Shown here: in pieces, positions 6,009 to 12,734 of the stretch | How the letters are laid out: each line of letters begins with the position of its first letter | Numbering within the stretch: the first letter of the stretch is position 1 | Assembly (NCBI GenBank): GCA_036736205.1 | Contig: DAINMX010000193.1 | Span: 1 to 13,160, forward strand | Direction: 5' to 3' | DNA length: 13,160 bases | From: XYA12-FULL-58-9 sp001798605 | Lineage (GTDB): Bacteria; Myxococcota; XYA12-FULL-58-9 | The notes under the pieces: model-generated | What the model was told of the DNA's origin: nothing | Database searches by the model: none | What the model saw: the letters and a program-made list of their open reading frames with translations, nothing else | Program-made: the position numbers and the translations under genes

Positions 6009-9008
6009 TTACTGCAAGAGGGCCAGCAGATCTTCGCGGGTGATGCTGCTGGCCGCTGCCGCGTCGCCGATAGCTGTCGCGGCAAGGTCGCGCTTGCGCT
6101 GTTGTAAGGCGAGGATGCGTTCTTCAACCGTATCCGCGGCAATGAGGCGGTGAATGAAAACAGGCTTGTCTTGACCAATCCGGTGTGCGCGATCGGCGGC
6201 CTGATCTTCGACTGCTGGGTTCCACCACGGGTCGAGGAGGAAGACGTGGTCTGCGGCGGTTAGATTGAGGCCGGTGCCGCCTGCCTTGAGGGACAACAAC
6301 ATCACCGGTGGCCCGTCGGGAGCCTGGAAGGCATCGACGACACCCTGGCGATCTCTGGTCGTGCCGTCCAACCTTACAAAATCCAGGTCTGCTTGGCGCA
6401 GGTGTGGCTCGACCCGGTCGAGCAGCGAGGTCCATTGGCTAAAGACCAGTGACTTGTGGCCGCCAAGGTTGGCCTCGTCGAGGGTGTTAAGCAACAGATC
6501 GAGCTTGCTTGACGAACGGTTTGCAAGTGCTCCCTGGCCAGGTACCAGAGACGGGTGGCATGCCGCTTGCCGCAGTCGTAGCAACGCTTCGAGAATTGCC
6601 AGGGTGTTGGTGCCGCTCGCGAGTGCCGCGACCACTTCAGCGCGGGTGGCGGCCTTGACCGCGTCGTAGACTGCACGCTCGGACTCGTCCAACTCGCAGG
6701 TCAGGACCAGCTCGGTACGCGGTGGTAGCTCCAGAGCCACGTCACGTTTGAGGCGGCGAAGTACGAAGGGTCGGATCCGCTCGCGCAGTCGTGCAGCCGC
6801 GTCTTGGTCACTGTTTGCGATGGGGCGAACGTACTGTTCTTGAAAATCTGCATGGCTCGACAACAGGCCGGCGTTGATAAACTGAAACTGGCTCCACAGA
6901 TCATCGAGTCGGTTTTCCACGGGTGTGCCCGTGAGCGCGATACGAAAGTCAGCCTTCAGTCGAAAAGCGGCTCGACTGATCTGGCTTTGCGGGTTCTTGA
7001 TGGCTTGGGACTCATCGAGCACCACCGTGTCCCAGTGCCTTCCGGCCAATGTGTCCGCGTCGAGGCGCAGGACGGCATAGGTGGTCAGGATGATCTCGGC
7101 ATCGGTGTCGAGGTTGCGGTTGGGGCCGTGGTAGATGTGGGCAGATAGTTTTGGGCGGAACCGTTGGATCTCGGTCTGCCAGTTGTGCAAGACGCTGCGT
7201 GGGGCCACCACGAGAGTCCGGCCGCGGATGGCGCACAGTGCCTGCAGGGTCTTGCCCAATCCCATGTCGTCGGCGAGTAGGCCGCCGAGGTGGGCATCGC
7301 GCAGGAAGGACAACCAGTTGACGCCGTCGCGCTGATAGCTTCGCAAGGTCGCGGTCACGTCCCCTGGGGGCGTTGCCATCGGGATACCGGCGAAGTCCCG
7401 CACCAGGTTCTCGAGGTGGCGAAAGGTTTGCGGCGTTTCTTGACCTGTCGCTTGGCAGAGGGCAATGACGTCGGCAAAGGCAAAGGCGGGGACAGGTGCC
7501 GCTGCGTCGTTGGCGCCGCGGGCAGCCAAGAGGTCCGCGAGTCGCGGTCCAAACCGGTTGAGCCAGTCGTGGGGGAGAGAACCGAAACCGCCCTGCAACA
7601 AAGGTGCGTGCTCATCGCCCTGTTGCCAAGCCCGTAGCACCGCACTTGCGGCTGCACGGCGAGTGCCGCCAACGGCAGCTTCGTCGGTGGGGGCGAACCA
7701 AACATCTATGCGCCCGTCGTCGTCGGCCCGTAAATGGGGTGCCAATCTCGCTGTAAGATAAAACGCCGCTTCGCCGCCGCCGTCCTTTATCACTCGTATA
7801 TTGTCGAAATCACGCAAGCGGCCTGCAAAGTTGAGTGCATGGCGACCGGTGAACCGCTTCTCGACGCCAACTTCGAGCTCCAACTCGCGCAACAACAGTT
7901 GTCGCAGACGCTCCTCTTCGCGATAGTTGCGGCGAGGCACATCGAACTCGCCGAGGAGGGTCAAACTCTCCCCCACAACCCGAGCGCGCGGTGGCTCTCC
8001 GTAAACCAACGACGGAAACACCACCAAGGTTTCTTGTTGCCGAGTGGAATGCAGGTGCAGGCGCACAGGGACGGTGTCGGCGTGGGGCAGTGTGGCGCTG
8101 TCGACGATGACGCGGATCTTTTTTTCGAGGTCAGGCAACAAGCCCGCGACCAAATCATTTGCTTGGTGCCGAGGAATTACCTTGCCACGGCGGAGCTCGT
8201 GAAAGAGTCGCTCATTGATGCCGTGCGGACAGACCGGCGACAACTCTGAACCCTTGCGCAGCACGCCATTGCGGAAAATTTCATCGACCACGGAATCCTG
8301 TTCGAGTCGCAAACGAAATCCTTCGGCGCAGTCCTCGACGTGCAGACACAATCCGCTGCTTGGTTCGCCGATCTGTGCGGCCTTGCCGTTGTACGTCAGA
8401 TCGGGGGCGTCGATGAGGGCTTCGAAGAGGCTGGGGATCTGCGGCGTCGGGATGCCACCACCGGTGAATCCTGCGCAGGCCTTGTCGATGGCGAGGTCCT
8501 GGCGGTTGGTGACGAAGCTTGTACCTTCGTGGCCTTTTGCCGCGACCGTGAGGGAGGTGTAGAGCGTTGTCTCTTTTCTGCCTGTGACAATCACCCGCCG
8601 AAGGTGCAACTCGTCGCCATCGCGATCGAGGCGATAGCCGAGTCTCCCGGATGATGCTGGTGAAACGGCGTTGGTTAGATTGCTGGCCTGGTCGTGAACA
8701 CCCTCGGCGTCTGCACTTGTCGCTGACGACGGGTCTCCCTGTTTTCGGGCTTGGTGTACGGCAATGACCGCGGCGGCGACGTGCTCGCAGGCGTCTTCGC
8801 CGCTCTCGCATTCACATTGCCAATCTTCGTCCTCGGGATAGAGCAACACCGCCCGGGCGACGAGACTGCCCTTGGTCGTGATTCTCACCTCGATGCTGTG
8901 GCCATCGCTGCGACTGGGGACGACTCCGCCACCGCGTGCCAGCAGCACCCCCTTGGACCAGGTGGCTGGCGAGCAGGCCTCGCGGATGGCGCGAAACAGT
9001 TCCTCCAT
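6009..9008 (-). CDS. SWIM zinc-finger SNF2-family helicase
   Basis: This 999-aa protein begins with a SWIM zinc finger with its ligands intact (Cys65, Cys67, Cys74, His76; pattern CxCx6CxH). A middle region of about 400 residues has no domain I can name. The SNF2 ATPase follows from about residue 550: ADDMGLGKT with Lys586, VVAPRSVLHNW, a DESQ box (665-668) in place of the usual DEAH/DEAQ, and LTGTPVENRLDDLWS. The helicase C-terminal domain has VFSQWTSLLDRV, LSLKAGGTGLNL, LLDPWWNPAVEDQAADR and AHRIGQ. The family translocates on double-stranded DNA or remodels protein-nucleic acid complexes; bacterial members relate to RapA/HepA, but this architecture is not RapA itself. The ATG at 9008-9006 has only a weak upstream GGGCG. 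It lies 90 bp downstream of the SRPBCC-CSD gene on the same strand and may be cotranscribed. It converges on the 145-aa gene. Confidence 0.94.
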   Translation of the reverse strand: MEELFRAIREACSPATWSKGVLLARGGGVVPSRSDGHSIEVRITTKGSLVARAVLLYPEDEDWQCECESGEDACEHVAAAVIAVHQARKQGDPSSATSADAEGVHDQASNLTNAVSPASSGRLGYRLDRDGDELHLRRVIVTGRKETTLYTSLTVAAKGHEGTSFVTNRQDLAIDKACAGFTGGGIPTPQIPSLFEALIDAPDLTYNGKAAQIGEPSSGLCLHVEDCAEGFRLRLEQDSVVDEIFRNGVLRKGSELSPVCPHGINERLFHELRRGKVIPRHQANDLVAGLLPDLEKKIRVIVDSATLPHADTVPVRLHLHSTRQQETLVVFPSLVYGEPPRARVVGESLTLLGEFDVPRRNYREEERLRQLLLRELELEVGVEKRFTGRHALNFAGRLRDFDNIRVIKDGGGEAAFYLTARLAPHLRADDDGRIDVWFAPTDEAAVGGTRRAAASAVLRAWQQGDEHAPLLQGGFGSLPHDWLNRFGPRLADLLAARGANDAAAPVPAFAFADVIALCQATGQETPQTFRHLENLVRDFAGIPMATPPGDVTATLRSYQRDGVNWLSFLRDAHLGGLLADDMGLGKTLQALCAIRGRTLVVAPRSVLHNWQTEIQRFRPKLSAHIYHGPNRNLDTDAEIILTTYAVLRLDADTLAGRHWDTVVLDESQAIKNPQSQISRAAFRLKADFRIALTGTPVENRLDDLWSQFQFINAGLLSSHADFQEQYVRPIANSDQDAAARLRERIRPFVLRRLKRDVALELPPRTELVLTCELDESERAVYDAVKAATRAEVVAALASGTNTLAILEALLRLRQAACHPSLVPGQGALANRSSSKLDLLLNTLDEANLGGHKSLVFSQWTSLLDRVEPHLRQADLDFVRLDGTTRDRQGVVDAFQAPDGPPVMLLSLKAGGTGLNLTAADHVFLLDPWWNPAVEDQAADRAHRIGQDKPVFIHRLIAADTVEERILALQQRKRDLAATAIGDAAAASSITREDLLALLQ

Positions 9009-9098
9009 CTGCGCCCAATAGCTCAGTCAAACGAATTCAGCAAACCGAGCAGGCTTGGCTGAAGTTCGAGCTTGTTCGGTGTTGTGAGGCGGCGCGAG

Positions 9099-9848
9099 TT
9101 ATTGAATGTTGCTGCCCTTGGCCGGGCAGGCGATGCGCTTAACCTTGGGTTTGCCGTCGTAGCGTTTGCCGATCACCAAGAGCAGCACGTGGTCGCCCGG
9201 AGTGGGCTCGAAGTCACAACCGTCGTAGTCGAAGACCACGTCGCCGAGTTGGGCATGGGTGACATAGCCGAAGCCTTGTTCTTTGGACCACGACTTGATG
9301 ACGCCCCTGGGATCGGTGACGCCAAAGCCACCCTCGTCGACGACTGTGGCCTTTGCACCGTTGGCGGAAGCATAGGGGTCGCTGCCTGTGGGAGCGTCGC
9401 CGGGCACTGCTGGGTTTGCCTGTGCCGCTCTTGGTTCGGCGATGGGCGTTTGCGCGACAAAGGGGTGAGCCATCTCAGCCCAGATCTTCAAGCTTTCGAC
9501 TGCTGCCCACCAAGATGTGAGGTTGGTCTCGGCGGTAGCGGCGTCCGCTCCCGGCTGTTCAACTCGAACGGCTGCGCCTTCGGGGACCGCGTCAATGTGA
9601 AAGGCGATCTCAACGCCACCGATGGTGAGAGCAACCACGCGATTGGGTTCGAGTTGGCTCAGATGGGCGCTGAGGACGGTGCCTTGCCCGAGCCCGTCGT
9701 TGCCGTCGCCCCAGCCCCCAACCCACACGCCGCCAACTCGGGCGTCGGTCACAACTGTGCAACCCCACCACGCCTGAAGATCTCCTGGGTTCAAGAACGC
9801 TCGGTAAACGTGTTGCGGCTCACTGGCTATGACGATGGGGACGGGCAT
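9099..9848 (-). CDS. SRPBCC/AHSA1 domain fused to a cold-shock domain
   Basis: This 249-aa protein has two domains. Residues about 4-126 match the SRPBCC (AHSA1/START-like) hydrophobic-pocket fold: an opening strand and helix PIVIASEPQHVYRAFLNP, LQAWWG, alternating strands, and the closing long helix TSWWAAVESLKIWAE. Residues 127-180 are a Pro/Ala-rich linker. Residues about 181-240 are a cold-shock-like OB fold: RGVIKSWSKEQGFGYV with an RNP1-like core (QGFGYV), a variant RNP2 strand (DVVFDYDG), and PGDHVLLLVIGKRYDGKPKVKRI. The CSD would bind single-stranded nucleic acid; the SRPBCC part could bind a small hydrophobic ligand or act as a co-chaperone. The start at 9848 has AAGGA 11 nt upstream; an upstream ATG at 9935 would add 29 residues without domain features. 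The SNF2 gene follows after 90 bp. I know of no characterised protein with this arrangement. Confidence 0.85.
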   Translation of the reverse strand: MPVPIVIASEPQHVYRAFLNPGDLQAWWGCTVVTDARVGGVWVGGWGDGNDGLGQGTVLSAHLSQLEPNRVVALTIGGVEIAFHIDAVPEGAAVRVEQPGADAATAETNLTSWWAAVESLKIWAEMAHPFVAQTPIAEPRAAQANPAVPGDAPTGSDPYASANGAKATVVDEGGFGVTDPRGVIKSWSKEQGFGYVTHAQLGDVVFDYDGCDFEPTPGDHVLLLVIGKRYDGKPKVKRIACPAKGSNIQ

Positions 9849-9859
9849 ATCGGTCTCAT

Positions 9860-9864
9860 TCCTT
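9860..9864 (-). promoter_or_regulatory. Ribosome binding site supporting the 9848 start
   Basis: AAGGA on the minus strand lies 11 nt before the ATG at 9848-9846. The longer candidate starts at 9935 and 9914 have no comparable site, and they would begin near or upstream of the putative promoter boxes. Confidence 0.45.
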
Positions 9865-9899
9865 GGTGGATTGGGGCGACCCTCAGAATAGATCGGACT

Positions 9900-9912
9900 G
9901 GAATTATATTCC
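9900..9912. repeat. 13-nt palindrome over the candidate -10 box
   Basis: GGAAT-TAT-ATTCC is a perfect inverted repeat with a 3-nt centre. It contains the minus-strand TATAAT at 9903-9908, so a protein binding here would block the promoter. Function is inferred from position. Confidence 0.35.
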
Positions 9913-9935
9913 ATTAATGTGCGGGCTTCGATCAA
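9903..9935 (-). promoter_or_regulatory. Candidate promoter of the SRPBCC-CSD gene
   Basis: On the minus strand an exact TATAAT (9908-9903) follows TTGATC (9935-9930) after 21 nt, longer than the usual 16-18, so the -35 assignment is weak. Transcription would start near 9896 and leave a leader of about 48 nt before the ATG at 9848. Confidence 0.35.
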
Positions 9936-9971
9936 ACCTTGATTTGTTTGCCCTATTTATTAGACTGGCGC

Positions 9972-10385
9972 ATGATCGATACGTCCCAGATAGCCGCGAT
10001 TTGCGACCCCATTTTTTCCAAGTTGAAACGCCAGTGGGAGTTCGACGGTCGGTTCGGTGCGGCCTTGCTGGTGTACGCCGCCGCCGAGGAGGAGGTAGTC
10101 GGCGGGGTGCTCGGTGCCACCTTGGCGCACTCGTGGACCAGCAAGACCTTGAGTTCGGCGCCCGGTGGGATGCAAACGCTCGCCAATCAAGTTGGGGGAT
10201 TGGATACGGGGCAGCGTTTCTGCCACTCCGACCCTGATGCTTCTGTCGTGGTCTTCGCGACGGTTTGGCCGTGGGGCGGAGGTGCCAAGATTTCGCTGCG
10301 TGTTGGTTGCTGGGGAGCGGATCTGAGCTCGGAGGATCTCGGCATGGCCCAGGCAAAGCTGAAGAGTTGTTTTGGTTTGTCGTGA
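9972..10385 (+). CDS. Unrecognised 137-aa protein
   Basis: I do not recognise this protein. It is small, soluble and Gly/Ala-rich, with no signal peptide. An N-terminal helix (IAAICDPIFSKLKRQWEF) is followed by strand-like segments (GAALLVYAAAEEEVVGGVLG, SVVVFATVWP, KISLRVGCWG) and a C-terminal helix (LGMAQAKLKSCFGL). The strand-helix pattern could suit a small alpha/beta fold, but no motif supports a name. I start at the ATG 9972; a TTG at 9939 would add 11 residues. No Shine-Dalgarno sequence is visible, and an A/T-rich TATTTATTA ends about 9 nt upstream, so it could be leaderless or nearly so. It is divergent from the SRPBCC-CSD gene, sharing a 123-bp control region, and converges on the ABC-F gene with 32 bp between stops. 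Confidence 0.68.
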   Translation: MIDTSQIAAICDPIFSKLKRQWEFDGRFGAALLVYAAAEEEVVGGVLGATLAHSWTSKTLSSAPGGMQTLANQVGGLDTGQRFCHSDPDASVVVFATVWPWGGGAKISLRVGCWGADLSSEDLGMAQAKLKSCFGLS

Positions 10386-10417
10386 GCTCTGGGTTGTTTT
10401 CGACGCGACGTGAGTCC

Positions 10418-12484
10418 TCAGCCCGAAACTTCTCCGCTCGATGTTGTTGCCGCCTCTAGCTCACGGACGCTGACTCGGCGACGATCCCTGAGGCGTTCGA
10501 GTCTTTCCTGGGCCTGAGTATAGTCCGCGAGCACTTGGTCTCCTTCGACAGTGCAAAAGAAGCCTGCGTCCCCGAGCAGGTCGCTGCGGACTTTTTGCTC
10601 GGACTCCATCGCGGCGATATCGGCGTCGAGTTTTTCGACTCTTTCCCGTAGCGGCCGCAAACGCCGCAGAAGCGCTCGATGTTGGTTCTCCCGTTCAAGC
10701 GCCTGGCGTTGTCTTAACTGGTTTTCCTCCCGGGCCTTGGCTTGGCGCTCTTGTGCCTGCACGCGCCTTTGGGCTTTGTCGTTCCTGTGTTTGTGGGACG
10801 TCCTGGTTGCGTTGGTGACGGAGTTGTTGTTGTCGAGGTCGCTCTGGGCCGAGGCCAGATACTCATCGAGTGATCCCGGATAGGTTGAGATATCGCCGTC
10901 GGCCACGTTCCATATGCGAGTCGCCAGACGTCGGGTGAATGCTCTGTTGTGACTGACAAACACCAAGGTGCCGTCGAAGGTGGTGAGGGCGTCCGCCAGG
11001 CGCTCACTCGAGGCCAAATCCAGGTGATTGGTCGGCTCATCCATCAACAGCAGGTTGTGGGGTGACAAGAACAGGCGAGCCAACGCGACCCGTGCTCGCT
11101 CGCCGCCAGATAGTACAGCGACCCGCTTCTTCACGTCGTCACCGCGAAACAACAGCGAGCCGAGGAGAGTGCGCACATTGCTCGACGACTCCCCGGCGAT
11201 CTGTGTGACCGACTGCAGAACTGTCAACTCTGGATCGAGGATGTCGGTGTGATGCTGAGCGTAGTAACCGGCATTGACGTGGGCACCAAAGGACAGCTTG
11301 CCAGAGTCACGCTCGAGCTCCCCAGCGAGTATCTTGAGCAGTGTGGTCTTGCCTGCGCCGTTGACGCCGATAACACCAATCTTCTCGCCCCCGGTCGCGC
11401 TGAGGTTGATGTTGCGGAGCACCGAGTGTGATCCGTATGACTTGCTCAACCCCTCGACCCGCAAGACCTCCTTGGCGGTGCGACTGGTTGGAGGGAAGGT
11501 GAACCTTGCAACGTCGTGGTCGTCGTGGACGTGTACCTCCTCCATCTTGTCGAGCGCTTTGATGCGACTCTGCACGGCCCGAGCCTTATTTGCCTGGGCG
11601 CGAAAGCGATTGATGAACTCCTGCGCTTTTTCGCGCTCACGCTGCAGGTTCTTGGCACGGTTGCTGAGAAGGACCCGTTCCTCGGCGCGGGCGTGGAGGT
11701 ACTTGTCGTAGTTTCCGGTGTAGGCACGGACGCCCTCGGGTTCGAAGCTCCATATCCTGTTGACCTGCTCGTTGAGGAACTCGCGGTCGTGGGAAATCAA
11801 GATGAACGCACGCCCGTAGTTTTTGAGAAAGCCGCTGAGCCACCCAACCGAGGACATATCCAAATGATTGGTGGGCTCGTCCATCAGCAGCAGATCGGGT
11901 CGCATGAACAGCAGGGCACCCAACAGAGCGCGCATGCACCAGCCACCGCTCAGCTCGCCGAGGTCGCGGTCGCGCTCGTCTGGAGAGAAACCCAGTCCGG
12001 CGAGAATTCGCATGGCCATGTGGTCGCCGTACTCGGCTTCGAGATGGTCCAAACGTCCGTGGAGATCGACAAGCTCGGAGGAGATCGCCAATGAAAGTGA
12101 TTCTGCTGATTCGCCCGTTGAATCGCCGGCTGCTCCGGCTTCTCCCTCGCTGAGGTTCCCAGCCTGCCGTTCCAACTGCTCGATTCGTGCCTCCAGCTCG
12201 GATCGACCTGGCACCGTTTCACGTACAAATTGCAGCAGGCTCCGGCCCCCAGTGAGGACAATCTCCTGCGGTAAGTAACCGATGCGCAGGTTTCGTTGTC
12301 TATCCAAACGCCCACCATCGAGTTTCAGCTGACCTGCCAGCAGCCGCAGCATTGACGTCTTGCCCGAACCGTTGGGTCCAATCAGGCCGATGCGATCACC
12401 TTCGGTGAGCCCCAAGGAGAGGTTGGCAAACAGCTTTTTGCCGCCGAGTACCAGTGTCGCTTCATCTAGACTGAAAAGTGTCAC
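10418..12484 (-). CDS. ABC-F family ATPase (YheS/Uup-like)
   Basis: This 688-aa soluble protein carries two ABC cassettes and no membrane domain, as expected for ABC-F factors that bind the ribosomal E site and modulate translation. Cassette 1 has Walker A GPNGSGKTS, a variant signature LSGGW, Walker B LLLMDEPTNHLD and the ISHDREF switch. Cassette 2 has GVNGAGKTT, LSGGERARVALARL, LLLMDEPTNHLD and VSHNRAF. The charged inter-domain linker (LSNRAKNLQREREKAQEF onward) is the tRNA-interacting region. A Gln/Arg/Glu-rich C-terminal coiled coil follows, reminiscent of Uup and YheS. The LSGGW signature in cassette 1 is closer to YheS than EttA. I start at GTG 12484 (VTLFSLDEATLVLGGKKLF), where the conserved part begins. 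The open frame continues to 12769, but those 95 residues are not ABC-F-like and overlap the divergent gene. AGGAGG lies 22 nt upstream. It could be housekeeping or an antibiotic-resistance type. Confidence 0.93.
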   Translation of the reverse strand: MTLFSLDEATLVLGGKKLFANLSLGLTEGDRIGLIGPNGSGKTSMLRLLAGQLKLDGGRLDRQRNLRIGYLPQEIVLTGGRSLLQFVRETVPGRSELEARIEQLERQAGNLSEGEAGAAGDSTGESAESLSLAISSELVDLHGRLDHLEAEYGDHMAMRILAGLGFSPDERDRDLGELSGGWCMRALLGALLFMRPDLLLMDEPTNHLDMSSVGWLSGFLKNYGRAFILISHDREFLNEQVNRIWSFEPEGVRAYTGNYDKYLHARAEERVLLSNRAKNLQREREKAQEFINRFRAQANKARAVQSRIKALDKMEEVHVHDDHDVARFTFPPTSRTAKEVLRVEGLSKSYGSHSVLRNINLSATGGEKIGVIGVNGAGKTTLLKILAGELERDSGKLSFGAHVNAGYYAQHHTDILDPELTVLQSVTQIAGESSSNVRTLLGSLLFRGDDVKKRVAVLSGGERARVALARLFLSPHNLLLMDEPTNHLDLASSERLADALTTFDGTLVFVSHNRAFTRRLATRIWNVADGDISTYPGSLDEYLASAQSDLDNNNSVTNATRTSHKHRNDKAQRRVQAQERQAKAREENQLRQRQALERENQHRALLRRLRPLRERVEKLDADIAAMESEQKVRSDLLGDAGFFCTVEGDQVLADYTQAQERLERLRDRRRVSVRELEAATTSSGEVSG

Positions 12485-12506
12485 GGTAGGGCCTATAACC
12501 GATTTT

Positions 12507-12512
12507 CCTCCT
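12507..12512 (-). promoter_or_regulatory. Strong Shine-Dalgarno sequence misplaced relative to the ABC-F start
   Basis: AGGAGG on the minus strand is a near-ideal ribosome binding site, but it sits 22 nt before the GTG at 12484. No ATG, GTG or TTG lies at normal spacing; an in-frame ATA occurs at 12496, 10 nt downstream. A weaker TAGG lies 7 nt before the GTG. Either the true start is unusual or the site serves another purpose. Confidence 0.35.
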
Positions 12513-12544
12513 GTGGTCTCGAAACATGGAAAATCGACCGGCCC

Positions 12545-12573
12545 AATATTCACATTCTTTTTTGACGGGACAA
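12545..12573 (-). promoter_or_regulatory. Candidate promoter of the ABC-F gene
   Basis: On the minus strand TTGTCC (12573-12568) and AATATT (12550-12545) are separated by 17 nt; each matches the sigma-70 consensus at 4 of 6 bases. Transcription would start near 12538, giving a leader of about 54 nt that contains AGGAGG. If real, it excludes the long ABC-F frame starting at 12769. Confidence 0.35.
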
Positions 12574-12662
12574 CAGAGCGCCCTGGCATGGGAAGACCTA
12601 TGTTGTGTCGCATGTCTACGCAAACGTTGCTCAAGTTTTCTGGTGTGCCGAACACAATCGCG

Positions 12663-12725
12663 AAGTCGGGACCTGCGGACGCCCAGACGGGACCTGCGGA
12701 CACCAAGTCGGGATCGGCCCACACG
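12663..12725 (+). repeat. 21-bp tandem repeat, three degenerate copies
   Basis: Units start at 12663, 12684 and 12705. The first two share GGACCTGCGGAC with identical spacing; the third is more diverged. In the plus frame of the MDR gene they read KSGPADA, QTGPADT and KSGSAHT. The array lies just upstream of the conserved start of that gene and may be either an N-terminal low-complexity extension or untranslated leader. Confidence 0.55.
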
Positions 12726-12734
12726 ACGTCCGTG

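Noticed and set aside
9072..9917. 281-codon plus-strand open frame
   Set aside because: It is the antisense shadow of the SRPBCC-CSD gene, whose minus-strand product has clear domain signatures.
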